Shown here: positions 9,046 through 17,681 of the stretch, one piece after another
Layout of the letters: the number at the start of each line of letters is the position of its first letter
Position numbering within the stretch: position 1 is the first letter of the stretch
Origin: Staphylococcus epidermidis
Lineage (GTDB): Bacteria; Bacillota; Bacilli; Staphylococcales; Staphylococcaceae
Assembly (NCBI RefSeq): GCF_006742205.1
Contig: NZ_AP019721.1
Span: 868,001-932,000 of the forward strand
Direction of reading: 5' to 3'
DNA length: 64,000 bases
Translations under genes and position numbers: made by a program
Notes under the pieces: generated by a model
Database searches by the model: none
Told to the model about the DNA's origin: nothing
Seen by the model: only the letters and a program-made list of their open reading frames with translations

Positions 9046-10296
9046 ATGAATATGAATGATACAATATTTCTATTTTTATGTACTCTATTAGTATGGTTAA
9101 TGACACCAGGTTTGAGCCTTTTTTATGGGGGACTCGTACAATCAAAAAATGCTTTAAATACTGTAATGCAAAGTATGGTTGCCATTGTCATTGTCACATT
9201 TATATGGATAATGATTGGTTTCTCTTTAAGTTTTGATGGAGGTAATCAATGGATAGGTGGTTTGAAATTTTTGGGTCTTCATCATGTTGGTTTTGAAACT
9301 TCAAAAACTTTGAGTCCTCATATACCTCTCTCATTATTTATGTTGTTTCAAATGATGTTTTGTACAATTGCGGTATCTATTTTATCAGGTTCGATAGCCG
9401 AGAAAATGAGATTCATTCCTTATCTGATTTTTGTGAGTTTATGGGTTCTATTAATTTATAGCCCTGTTGCCCACTGGGTATGGGGTGGTGGTTGGATTAG
9501 TAAAATTGGAGCAATAGATTATGCGGGTGGAACAGTAGTTCATATAACATCAGGTGTATCTGGTTTGGTTCTTGGGATAATGATAGGTATAGGTAAAAAG
9601 AAAGAAAAACATACTCCCCATAATCTATTAATTACACTTATAGGTGGTATATTAGTATGGTTAGGATGGTATGGATTTAATGTGGGCAGTGCATTTACAT
9701 TCGATCACATAGCCATGATATCGTTTGTAAATACAGTTATTGGTGCAAGTGCAGGTGCTTTCGGTTGGTTAATCTTTGAATATATCTTGAAAAAGACTAC
9801 AAGTTTACTAGGTCTTTTATCTGGAGCGCTCTCTGGTCTTGTCGCTATTACACCAGCAGCAGGATACGTCAGCTATATGAGTGCCATGATTATTGCAATA
9901 ATGGGTGGCATAGGTTGCTATATCGTTATAAATTTAATTAAAGTAAAACTCCAATATAATGATGCACTAGATGCATTTGGTATTCATGGTGTAGGTGGTA
10001 TCTTAGGAGCTGTGTTTACAGGAGTTTTTCAATCACATCAAATTAATAGTGCGGTGGAGAATGGTTTTATCTATACAGGTGATTTTAAAATAGTAGTGAT
10101 TCAACTTGGAGCGGCAATTGCGACTGTCGTTTTTAGCGCAATAGTCACTTTTTTGATTGCTAGATTTATTAAAATTTTTACTCCTTTAGCTACAACTCAA
10201 GAAGAAGATAAAACAGGACTCGATGTTATAGTACACGGTGAGAAAGCGTATTTCTATGGAGAGCTAAATAAGTTTAATCGTCATATTAAGTTTTAA
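9046..10296 (+). CDS. amt: Ammonium transporter Amt
   Basis: A 416-residue polytopic protein of the Amt/Rh family with eleven hydrophobic segments. It contains 'TPGLSLFYGGLVQSKNALN', the pore histidine motifs 'VVHITSGVSGLVLG' and 'DAFGIHGVGGILGAVFTG', and 'GWYGFNVGSAF'. I start at ATG 9046 (AAGGA and GTGG upstream). Reading further back to 8980 adds 22 residues with no ribosome-binding site and exceeds the usual length. No glnK (PII) gene is adjacent, which is normal for staphylococci. Confidence 0.93.
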   Translation: MNMNDTIFLFLCTLLVWLMTPGLSLFYGGLVQSKNALNTVMQSMVAIVIVTFIWIMIGFSLSFDGGNQWIGGLKFLGLHHVGFETSKTLSPHIPLSLFMLFQMMFCTIAVSILSGSIAEKMRFIPYLIFVSLWVLLIYSPVAHWVWGGGWISKIGAIDYAGGTVVHITSGVSGLVLGIMIGIGKKKEKHTPHNLLITLIGGILVWLGWYGFNVGSAFTFDHIAMISFVNTVIGASAGAFGWLIFEYILKKTTSLLGLLSGALSGLVAITPAAGYVSYMSAMIIAIMGGIGCYIVINLIKVKLQYNDALDAFGIHGVGGILGAVFTGVFQSHQINSAVENGFIYTGDFKIVVIQLGAAIATVVFSAIVTFLIARFIKIFTPLATTQEEDKTGLDVIVHGEKAYFYGELNKFNRHIKF

Positions 10297-10430
10297 AATT
10301 ATATAAATGACAATCACCTAACACGTCAATTTATTTAATCGTATTCTAAACAATAATTTCAACTATTTAAAGCGTTGGTTCATATGGTAAAATAAAAAGG
10401 AACGATTGATGACGTGATAGGTGATTTTTT

Positions 10431-11384
10431 ATGAAAAATATATCAGATATAGCAAAATTAGCTGGAGTATCGAAAAGTACTGTTTCACGCTTTTTAAATA
10501 ATGGATCTGTGAGTCCAGCAACGAAAGAAAAAATAACTAAAATAATAGAAGAAAATAATTATCAGCCAAATCAATTTGCACAAAGCTTAAGAGCTCGACG
10601 TACCAATTTGATTGGAGCAATTATTCCGCGTATGAATTCATACGCTGTTGACGAAACGATTAAGGGTTTGGTACACCAATGTAATCAACATCGATATCAG
10701 TTATTATTAAATTACACAGGATTAAAAATAGATGGTGAAATTTCGGCACTAAAAACATTATCACGTAGTAAAGTTGATGGAATCGTGCTAATGGCAACAC
10801 ATATTACTGAAGCGCATATTGAAGTCATTGAGAAAATTGATGTTCCTGTCATTATAGTAGGACAAGAACACGACCGATTATATAGTATATATCACGATGA
10901 TTATGAAGCTGGATATAAAATTGGAGTACTCATTGGTGAAAAAGGTTGTCGAAATGTACATTTCTTTGGCGTTAGTGAAGAAGATATTGCAGTTGGTATT
11001 CAACGTAAGCTGGGAGTTATTCAAGCGCTGAAGGACTATCACATAAGTCCGAAAATTTATGAAACAACATTTAAGCATGAACAAGCTTTTAAAGATGTAA
11101 GTCAGCAACTTGAAAGAGTACATGATGCTGATGCGATAGTTGGAGCAACTGATACCATTGCTTTTGCAATCCATAAATATTGCTCTGATCATCAACAAAG
11201 GTTTTACAATTGTTCAATATATGGATTTGGTGGAGACCCTATGACTCAAATAGTATCACCTGTCATTCAAACGGTTAGCTATAATTACTTTGAAGCAGGA
11301 AAGCAAGCATTAAAAGAAATTAACCAACTATTAAAAGGTGAACAAACAACATTAAAAATAAAAATTCCTATCAAATTGAATTAA
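10431..11384 (+). CDS. scrR: ScrR, LacI-family sucrose operon repressor
   Basis: A 317-residue LacI/GalR regulator. The N-terminal helix-turn-helix 'NISDIAKLAGVSKSTVSRFLNNG' (2-24) and hinge 'YQPNQFAQSLRARRTN' precede a periplasmic-binding-like effector domain. It lies directly upstream of scrB and fructokinase in the same orientation, so it is very likely the sucrose (fructose-type effector) repressor of that pair and probably of a scrA PTS gene elsewhere. Confidence 0.88.
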   Translation: MKNISDIAKLAGVSKSTVSRFLNNGSVSPATKEKITKIIEENNYQPNQFAQSLRARRTNLIGAIIPRMNSYAVDETIKGLVHQCNQHRYQLLLNYTGLKIDGEISALKTLSRSKVDGIVLMATHITEAHIEVIEKIDVPVIIVGQEHDRLYSIYHDDYEAGYKIGVLIGEKGCRNVHFFGVSEEDIAVGIQRKLGVIQALKDYHISPKIYETTFKHEQAFKDVSQQLERVHDADAIVGATDTIAFAIHKYCSDHQQRFYNCSIYGFGGDPMTQIVSPVIQTVSYNYFEAGKQALKEINQLLKGEQTTLKIKIPIKLN

Positions 11385-11413
11385 CATGCATAGAAATCTT
11401 GTTTTAGTTAAAA

Positions 11414-11427
11414 TGGAACCGATACCA
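11414..11427. promoter_or_regulatory. Candidate LacI-type operator upstream of scrB
   Basis: TGGAACCGATACCA is an imperfect palindrome around a central CG, the architecture of LacI/GalR operators, located between scrR and scrB. Assigning ScrR as its ligand is inference. Confidence 0.35.
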
Positions 11428-11545
11428 CATATAATGATAATTGCTAATCAAATTGGTATAATTATTGAGAAAGCATAGTTGAATGAAATAATTAATTAAA
11501 TATTGACAGGTATCAATTGGATATTAATAAGCATGAATTTAAACA

Positions 11546-11593
11546 TGTCAAAAAGTGACATTATTAACATATTTCTCTAAATCAATATGTTAA
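11546..11593. repeat. Two inverted repeats in the scrB leader region
   Basis: TGTCA-N5-TGACA at 11546-11560 is followed by TTAACATAT-N12-ATATGTTAA at 11564-11593, just upstream of the scrB ribosome-binding site (AGGAGGT, about 11630). They could be operator half-sites or a leader hairpin; no T-tract follows, so a terminator is unlikely. Confidence 0.4.
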
Positions 11594-11643
11594 AATAATA
11601 GAGTTATTAATATATAAATAGTTGTAGTAGGAGGTAGAACATA

Positions 11644-13116
11644 GTGGAGTGGACTCGTGAAGAGAGATACCAACGTATTGAGGATGTTGATGAAACATAT
11701 CTTGAGCAACTGAAACACCAAGTGGATACATCTTTATATAGACAAACATTTCATATCCAACCTGAAATGGGTTTATTGAATGATCCAAACGGACTCATTT
11801 ATTATGAAGGATACTACTATATTTCACATCAATGGTTTCCGTTAGGTGCTGTGCACGGTTTAAAATATTGGTTTAATTATAAAAGCAAAGATTTATTACA
11901 TTTTGAACCTCAAGGAACACTTCTTAAACCTGATACTAAGTATGATAGTCATGGCGTATACAGTGGAAGTGCTTTTGAATATCAAAATCATCTTTATTAT
12001 ATGTATACAGGCAATCATCGTGACCAACATTGGAATAGAATTTCCAGTCAAATGATTGCCAGAATGAACAAAGACGGAAAAATAGAGAAGTTTCCTAAAC
12101 CTGTGATTCATGGACAACCTGAAGGGTATACAAGTCATTTCAGGGATCCAAAGGTATTTGAAAAAAATAGTCAACTGTACGCTATTCTAGGTGCTCAAAA
12201 TGAAAATGAGATGGGGCGTTTACTTTTATATCGTAGTCAAGATGTTGTTGATTGGCATTTTGAAGGTGAAATTAAAACTAATCTGACACAATTTGGTTAT
12301 ATGTGGGAGTGTCCTGATTATTTTAGACTAGGCAATAAAGATGTCATACTCATGTGTCCACAAGGCGTTGAAGCTGAAGGAGATAAATATAGAAATATCT
12401 ATCAATCAGGGTATATGATAGGAGATTTAAACTTTAATAATCTATTTTTCGACCATGAAAGTTTTCAAGAATTGGATAATGGTTTTGATTTCTACGCGCC
12501 ACAAACGTTTGTTGATGCAGACGGGCAACGCATTTTAATTGGATGGATGGGACTACCAGATACAGAGTATCCTACAGATAAAGAGGGGTGGGCACATTGC
12601 CTTACTATTCCTCGAGTACTTACCATTGAAAATGGAAAACTTAAGCAGCGACCTTTTAAGCAGTTAGAAGATTTAAGAACTAATAAAGAAACAGCTTTGG
12701 GATATGCTAATAAATTTAAACGTAAATTACATCCATATGAAGGTAAGCAGTATGAGATGATTATAGATATATTAGAAAATGATGCTTCAGAAATATATTT
12801 TGAATTGCGTAGCTCTCGATCTGAATCTACACTGATTACTTATAATAAACACGAAAATAAACTCACTTTAGATCGTACCGATAGTGGGACACTACCATCA
12901 AATGTCGATGGAACAACGCGTTCTACCATTTTAGATTCACCATTAAAACAGTTACAAATTTTTGTGGATACATCTAGTATCGAAATATTCTGTAATGATG
13001 GTGAGCGTGTTTTAACCTCACGTATTTTCCCAAATGAGGATGCTACAGGTATAAAAGCTTCGACTGAATCTGGTCAAGTATATTTAAAATTCACTAAATA
13101 TGAATTAAAAGGGTGA
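11644..13116 (+). CDS. scrB: Sucrose-6-phosphate hydrolase (GH32)
   Basis: A 490-residue glycoside hydrolase family 32 enzyme. It carries the nucleophile motif 'GLLNDPNG' (Asp near residue 44), the 'FRDPKVF' motif near 162-168 and the acid/base 'WECPD' near 221, then a C-terminal beta-sandwich ('LRSSRSESTLITYN', 'VDTSSIEIFCNDGERVLTSRIFP'). It cleaves PTS-imported sucrose-6-phosphate to glucose-6-phosphate and fructose. The start is GTG 11644 with AGGAGGT 9 bases upstream. Six bases separate it from the fructokinase gene, so the two are co-transcribed. Confidence 0.95.
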   Translation: MEWTREERYQRIEDVDETYLEQLKHQVDTSLYRQTFHIQPEMGLLNDPNGLIYYEGYYYISHQWFPLGAVHGLKYWFNYKSKDLLHFEPQGTLLKPDTKYDSHGVYSGSAFEYQNHLYYMYTGNHRDQHWNRISSQMIARMNKDGKIEKFPKPVIHGQPEGYTSHFRDPKVFEKNSQLYAILGAQNENEMGRLLLYRSQDVVDWHFEGEIKTNLTQFGYMWECPDYFRLGNKDVILMCPQGVEAEGDKYRNIYQSGYMIGDLNFNNLFFDHESFQELDNGFDFYAPQTFVDADGQRILIGWMGLPDTEYPTDKEGWAHCLTIPRVLTIENGKLKQRPFKQLEDLRTNKETALGYANKFKRKLHPYEGKQYEMIIDILENDASEIYFELRSSRSESTLITYNKHENKLTLDRTDSGTLPSNVDGTTRSTILDSPLKQLQIFVDTSSIEIFCNDGERVLTSRIFPNEDATGIKASTESGQVYLKFTKYELKG

Positions 13117-13122
13117 TTTATA

Positions 13123-14082
13123 ATGAGACGTCTATTTGCTATTGGAGAGGCATTAATTGATTTCATACCAAATGTAACGCATTCAAAATTAAAAGATGTT
13201 GAACAATTTAGTCGACAAGTTGGTGGCGCACCGTGTAACGTAGCGGCTACAGTAAGTAAATTAGGTGGAAAATCAGAAATGATAACACAACTAGGAAATG
13301 ACGCGTTTGGTGATATCATTGTAGAAACAATTGAACAACTTGGCGTAGGTACGCAATATATTAAGCGAACTAATAAAGCAAATACTGCATTGGCATTTGT
13401 CAGCCTTCAAGATGATGGTCAAAGAGATTTCTCATTTTATCGTAAACCTTCTGCAGATATGTTATATCAACCTGAAAATATTGATGATATTCAAGTATTC
13501 CAAGACGATATTTTACATTTTTGTTCTGTAGATTTAATAGAGAGTGACATGAAATATGCCCATGAGAAAATGATTGAAAAATTCGAGTCAGTAGATGGTA
13601 CTATTGTTTTTGACCCTAATGTACGCTTACCTTTATGGGAAGATAAACTCGAATGTCAACGTACAATAAATGCGTTCATACCTAAAGCACATATTGTTAA
13701 AATATCTGATGAAGAATTATTATTTATTACTGGTAAGAGGAATGAAGATGAAGCGATTCAATCTTTATTTAGAGGTCGAGTTAATGTAGTGATTTATACA
13801 CAAGGAGCGCAAGGTGCAACTATTTATACCAAAGATGATTATCGTATTCATCATGAGGGGTATCAAGTACAAGCAATTGATACAACTGGTGCTGGTGACG
13901 CATTTATAGGTGCTATTATTTATTGCATACTCGAGTCTCGGTATTCTGAATGTAAAGATTTATTTAAGGAAAAGGGCAAGGATATACTAGCGTTTAGTAA
14001 TCGTGTCGCAGCACTTACAACAACGAAACATGGTGCTATTGAAAGTTTGCCAACAAAAGAAGATATAAAAGACTATAATTGA
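13123..14082 (+). CDS. scrK: Fructokinase (PfkB family)
   Basis: A 319-residue PfkB-type sugar kinase. It has the N-terminal 'GEALIDFIPN', the glycine-rich 'QVGGAPCNVAATVSKLGG' and the C-terminal catalytic 'DTTGAGDAFIGAII' (the Asp of GAGD is the base). It immediately follows scrB, so its job is to phosphorylate the fructose released from sucrose-6-phosphate. The substrate is inferred from this neighbourhood. The gene ends at a strong terminator. Confidence 0.9.
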   Translation: MRRLFAIGEALIDFIPNVTHSKLKDVEQFSRQVGGAPCNVAATVSKLGGKSEMITQLGNDAFGDIIVETIEQLGVGTQYIKRTNKANTALAFVSLQDDGQRDFSFYRKPSADMLYQPENIDDIQVFQDDILHFCSVDLIESDMKYAHEKMIEKFESVDGTIVFDPNVRLPLWEDKLECQRTINAFIPKAHIVKISDEELLFITGKRNEDEAIQSLFRGRVNVVIYTQGAQGATIYTKDDYRIHHEGYQVQAIDTTGAGDAFIGAIIYCILESRYSECKDLFKEKGKDILAFSNRVAALTTTKHGAIESLPTKEDIKDYN

Positions 14083-14104
14083 TTTAAAATATAAGAAATA
14101 AGTA

Positions 14105-14147
14105 AAACACCCATCTTTACAATTTCATATCGTAAAGATGGGTGTTT
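14105..14147. terminator. Bidirectional terminator between fructokinase and agrA
   Basis: Perfect 16-bp arms (AAACACCCATCTTTAC and complement) around an 11-base loop. T's follow on the + strand, and the left-hand A's serve the - strand agr transcript. Confidence 0.9.
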
Positions 14148-14149
14148 CA

Positions 14150-14866
14150 TTATATTTTTTTAACATTACGTACTGAAGCGAAACAATTTTCGCCATTCTT
14201 AAAGTAAACAATACGTTCTTTTGAGTCAATAGATTCAATATTATGCCTGTTTATTACAAAACTGTTATGACATCTAAAGAAACGTTCATCAAGCTGTGCT
14301 AATTCCTTTAAATTTCCATAAAATTCAATTTGTCGATTATCAAGATGTGCAATGAGTCTATGAGATTTCGTAGATGATTCAAAAAACATAATATCATCAT
14401 ATTGAACGTATACTGAATTACTTCCCCGCTTTAACTCAATCGTATCTACATTACTTTCTTTTGATAATAATTTGAGTCGTGTATGTGCTGTTTCAAGACA
14501 ATCTATGATTCTCATTTTTAATTCAGATGGATCATCTTTAAAAATAAAATCCATAGCAGCCACTTTATAAACAAACGTCAAATAAGTCAGCTCACTGTGA
14601 CTGGTTACAAATATAATATTACCAACAGGATCATGTTTACGAATTTCACTGGCTAATTTAATACCGTTCATATCAGCTTCTAATTGAATATCAAGGAAGT
14701 AACAACCAATGTCATTAAGTTCTTTTGATTGCTCTAAGACCTCATAAGGATCATTTGTTGCTAAAGCTAACTCCATTGGCTTTTCTTCAATCATTATGTA
14801 GTTTTTAATGATTGATACCATATGTTCTCTTTGTCTTTGGTCATCTTCACAAACAAAAATTTTCAT
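14150..14866 (-). CDS. agrA: AgrA, LytTR-type response regulator of quorum sensing
   Basis: A 238-residue protein: receiver domain at residues 1-125 with the phospho-acceptor Asp in 'IGCYFLDIQLE' (near 59) and the acidic pair 'CEDDQ', then a LytTR DNA-binding domain ('ELKRGSNSVYVQYDDIMFFES', 'FFRCHNSFVINRHNIESI'). Phosphorylated by AgrC, it activates P2 (agrBDCA), P3 (RNAIII) and PSM promoters. It is the last gene of the agr operon, 16 bp after agrC, and ends at a shared terminator. Confidence 0.97.
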   Translation of the reverse strand: MKIFVCEDDQRQREHMVSIIKNYIMIEEKPMELALATNDPYEVLEQSKELNDIGCYFLDIQLEADMNGIKLASEIRKHDPVGNIIFVTSHSELTYLTFVYKVAAMDFIFKDDPSELKMRIIDCLETAHTRLKLLSKESNVDTIELKRGSNSVYVQYDDIMFFESSTKSHRLIAHLDNRQIEFYGNLKELAQLDERFFRCHNSFVINRHNIESIDSKERIVYFKNGENCFASVRNVKKI

Positions 14867-14882
14867 TTAATTCTACACATCC

Positions 14883-16172
14883 TTATGATTCCTTATTATT
14901 TATTTCTACTTTTTGTACAAAGTAACCATTTTCGATGACAGTATCTAATAAAACATTCTCGTTTGAGTCTGTCAGTTCTTTTAAAGTTGATAAACCTAAA
15001 CCGCGATTATCACCTTTAGTAGAAAAACCTTGTTCAAACAACTCATGAATTTTAGGGATATCATTACTACATTTATTCATAACGATAAAAGTGACAGATT
15101 CCTCATTATCGATGAATGCGATATTGATGAGTGGTTCCTCAAGATTTTCTGAAGCTTCAATAGCATTATCAACTATAATACCGATAATACGACTAAGCTC
15201 AACAGTATTCATATCGATACGATCAATTTCATCAGGAACCTCAATACTAATTGGAATACGTTTTTCTTGAGCTTGAATAATTTTAGTAGTAATCAGCCCT
15301 TTAATTTCTCTCACTTTCAACTTTTCAATACCATTCATTTTAATAGAGCGAGTTTTTAATTTATCTTTCATTGGAACGATATTTTCATTAAAATATTTAC
15401 GTAATCCAGGCATATCATCTTCTCTAATGTAATCTGAAAGAGTGGTGAGGATATTCACATAATCATGTCGGAACTTACGCATTTCATTGTTAATGCTTTC
15501 TATACGTAACGTGTACTCATAATATGCTTCGATTTCTTTTACATTACGTTTATACCTCATTTCACGGAGTGTAAAATTGGACATCACTAATATCACTACA
15601 CTTAAAAAAACCATAATACCCAACAATAAGATGGCATATAATTTAAGGGTATCATTTCCTCGCATATCAGTTTGTGACACCATATAAAGTAAAATAAATG
15701 ATATGAAAAGTACTATTGTTATTATCAATAAGTATCTTTTATTGAGTGACAAGTAGGATACTTTTAATTTATTGAACAATAGTTGAGTTAAATAAGCAAT
15801 AATTAGAGTTATGATTACAAAAGAGGTAAAATGTATTAACTGTAAAGCAAATTTAAACGGAATATAATCTTTTATAGTCAAATGTATGTATACAGTTATG
15901 AAATTAGTTATATATAAGATCATAGTGGTGAATAATACAACTAATATTGAATAAAGCTTTATTTTTGTATAAAAGAAAATGGTGATTATTATAACCAAAA
16001 CTATTAATGCTTTACTTTGCCAAAAGTAATACATTATTGCAGAAGGGATTACAATCGTAAAAACGATTATGTAATCCCTAAAATTAAATTTCATATTAAT
16101 GATAACTTTAGTAACCCAAATCATTAAAAAGATTTGTAGGCCTGCAAACGGAAATAGATTAATATCATCCAT
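14883..16172 (-). CDS. agrC: AgrC, AIP receptor histidine kinase
   Basis: A 429-residue kinase: about six membrane segments fill residues 1-205, followed by an HPK10-type kinase with the phospho-acceptor 'FRHDYVNILTTLSDY', the N box 'GIIVDNAIEASE' and the G box 'KGDNRGLGLSTLKEL'. The variable N-terminal sensor recognises the cognate autoinducing peptide encoded by agrD, which lies 26 bp upstream. It is intact, with no frameshift; agrC mutations are common in infection isolates, so this strain looks agr-competent at this gene. Confidence 0.97.
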   Translation of the reverse strand: MDDINLFPFAGLQIFLMIWVTKVIINMKFNFRDYIIVFTIVIPSAIMYYFWQSKALIVLVIIITIFFYTKIKLYSILVVLFTTMILYITNFITVYIHLTIKDYIPFKFALQLIHFTSFVIITLIIAYLTQLLFNKLKVSYLSLNKRYLLIITIVLFISFILLYMVSQTDMRGNDTLKLYAILLLGIMVFLSVVILVMSNFTLREMRYKRNVKEIEAYYEYTLRIESINNEMRKFRHDYVNILTTLSDYIREDDMPGLRKYFNENIVPMKDKLKTRSIKMNGIEKLKVREIKGLITTKIIQAQEKRIPISIEVPDEIDRIDMNTVELSRIIGIIVDNAIEASENLEEPLINIAFIDNEESVTFIVMNKCSNDIPKIHELFEQGFSTKGDNRGLGLSTLKELTDSNENVLLDTVIENGYFVQKVEINNKES

Positions 16173-16198
16173 ATCTTACACACTTTCTAGGGTTATAT

Positions 16199-16339
16199 TT
16201 ACTCGTATAGTTTAGTCAGTTCTTCTGGTACTTCTGGTTCGTCAAAGTAAGAGGCACATACACTATCTCCTGCTACAGTACCAATAAATTCCAAGATTGT
16301 AGTGAAAAATTTTATAAATAAATTAAAAATGTTTTCCAT
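16199..16339 (-). CDS. agrD: AgrD, autoinducing peptide precursor (S. epidermidis type I)
   Basis: A 46-residue precursor. An amphipathic leader (MENIFNLFIKFFTTILEFIG) is followed by the pheromone core DSVCASYF (residues 25-32), whose Cys forms the thiolactone with the C-terminal Phe, and by an acidic tail rich in Glu and Pro (residues 33-46). AgrB cleaves after the Phe. DSVCASYF is the S. epidermidis agr group I peptide. The gene overlaps the end of agrB by 17 bases and is preceded by GGAGGAT. Confidence 0.96.
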   Translation of the reverse strand: MENIFNLFIKFFTTILEFIGTVAGDSVCASYFDEPEVPEELTKLYE

Positions 16340-16907
16340 GATTAATATCCTCCTTAGGGAAAAAGATGGGTAGTAATGTTAAAGATTCTAAAATTACACC
16401 GAATAAAATAAGTTTATTTACCGGTTCTTTAGTTACTAATGAAATAACTACGATAGTACAATATAAAAATATGGAGAGTATTTTTTTTCGCTTTACAAGA
16501 CGTCTAGGTATAGGTTGTTTCTTAGTTGCTGCAGGTGCGTATAAAATGGTAATAATTAATCCGACTAATGCCATAGATAAAAGAACAAAATAGTTAATAT
16601 CTAACTTTATTATTAAGTATGGAAAGATAATAAAGAAAATTATGTTCTGAATATGACATAACAATGACGAATTTGCATGCGTACCGTGTGCATGTCTCCT
16701 AATTAAAAAATAACTTAAATGAGTTAAAAGTGTGTAAAAGAAAGTATGAAAGATTATTGCTAGCCCATACACAACTATAGACTTTTCAATATTTATCGCT
16801 AGTACCTGCATCCCTAAACGAATTTTTAGAAACTGTATGTGATCTAAGTTATTTTTACGTTGTAAATATTGAGCAAATTGCTCAATTTTTTTATCGATGA
16901 TTTTCAC
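16323..16907 (-). CDS. agrB: AgrB, AIP-processing membrane endopeptidase
   Basis: A 194-residue membrane cysteine protease with the catalytic His in 'RRHAHGTHANSSLLCH' and the Cys shortly after, plus four to six hydrophobic segments. It cuts the AgrD C-terminus and helps to export the peptide. I start at GTG 16907, with GAGGAGAG 10 bases upstream. The in-frame ATG at 16934 overlaps the P2 -10 box (TATAAT, 16938-16933), so it lies upstream of the expected transcript start and cannot be used. Confidence 0.95.
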   Translation of the reverse strand: MKIIDKKIEQFAQYLQRKNNLDHIQFLKIRLGMQVLAINIEKSIVVYGLAIIFHTFFYTLLTHLSYFLIRRHAHGTHANSSLLCHIQNIIFFIIFPYLIIKLDINYFVLLSMALVGLIITILYAPAATKKQPIPRRLVKRKKILSIFLYCTIVVISLVTKEPVNKLILFGVILESLTLLPIFFPKEDINHGKHF

Positions 16908-16932
16908 TTGTTTACTACTCTCCTCAAGTGTC

Positions 16933-17000
16933 ATTATACAATTTTGCGCAACATTTTTTAGAAAGCATGCCTAACTGTTAAAAAAATATACCTAAGTGTT
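16933..17000 (-). promoter_or_regulatory. agr P2 promoter with AgrA direct repeats
   Basis: On the - strand AACACTTAGG (17000-16991) and AACAGTTAGG (16979-16970) repeat with exact 21-bp periodicity, the spacing expected of tandem AgrA sites. They are followed by TATAAT at 16938-16933. This drives agrBDCA. Confidence 0.8.
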
Positions 17001-17040
17001 TTAATTAAGTACTATTAGATATTTTACCATATTTAGTTTT

Positions 17041-17110
17041 ACAGTTGAGTACTAAATATTGCTATTTACGAAATTTTAATCTTTAAATGGAAAAATCATG
17101 TTTTAATAGA
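17041..17110 (+). promoter_or_regulatory. agr P3 promoter region (RNAIII)
   Basis: ACAGTTGAG at 17041-17049 matches the AgrA half-site. A second, degenerate half-site about 21 bp on is only weakly visible. A TTTAAT at 17102-17107 is a suitable -10 for the RNAIII start inferred near 17114. Confidence 0.55.
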
Positions 17111-17223
17111 CTCATATCACAGAGATGTGATTGAAAGATAGTTGAAAAATTTGCTTAATCTAGTCGAGTGAATGTTAAATTCATTCGTATCCATTACCTT
17201 AATTCGAAAGGAGTGAAGTTATA

Positions 17224-17301
17224 ATGGCAGCAGATATCATTTCTACAATCGGTGATTTAGTAAAATGGATTATCGATACAGTTAATAAATTCAAAAAATA
17301 A
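17224..17301 (+). CDS. hld: Delta-hemolysin (delta-toxin), a phenol-soluble modulin
   Basis: A 25-residue peptide beginning MAADIISTIGDLVKWIID and ending NKFKK. It is an amphipathic helix with no signal peptide, identical in form to S. epidermidis delta-toxin. A strong ribosome-binding site (AAAGGAGTGAAG) precedes it. It is translated from RNAIII and exported formylated by the Pmt ABC system, which is also encoded in this window (27.1-30.7 kb). Confidence 0.96.
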   Translation: MAADIISTIGDLVKWIIDTVNKFKK

Positions 17302-17642
17302 TTTTTGAATGAGTCTATTGTAACTTTTGTAACTTTGTTTTCTTCGTATAATTAATATTATTAGTGAGTTGTTGAGCCATCCCAACTTAATAATTTACTA
17401 ATATAAACTAAGCAAGTGAGAAGCATTTGCTAGTAGCTGTAGTTTCCTTGGACTCAGTGTTACGTATTATTCTTAGCTACCTTAAATAGGTAATTATTTC
17501 TAGCATGTAAGCTATCGTAAACAACATTCAATTTATCATGTTAAATAGATAAATTCACTAAAATTTTTTCATAATTAATAACATCCCCAAAAAATAGATT
17601 GAAAAAATAACTGTAAAAACATTCCCTTAATAATAAGTTATC

Positions 17643-17676
17643 AAGCCGTGAGTCTCTCCCAAGCTCACGGCTTTAA
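17643..17676 (+). terminator. RNAIII terminator hairpin
   Basis: Arms AAGCCGTGAG and CTCACGGCTT enclose an 11-base loop containing UCUCUCCC, then TTTAAC. It equals the 3' hairpin of S. aureus RNAIII, which also acts in target binding. Confidence 0.85.
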
Positions 17677-17681
17677 CTATG

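Larger units (their letters stand above)
17114..17676 (+). ncRNA. RNAIII, agr effector RNA
   Basis: About 560 nt, the length known for S. epidermidis RNAIII. The inferred 5' end resembles the S. aureus RNAIII start (ATCACAGAGATGTGAT forms the first hairpin). It contains hld and ends at a strong terminator hairpin. Cytosine-rich UCCC motifs, which in S. aureus pair with target Shine-Dalgarno sequences, occur in a loop near 17382 (GTTG/CAAC stem), in CATTCCC near 17621, and in the terminator loop near 17655. Ends are inferred by analogy and were not mapped. Confidence 0.88.
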
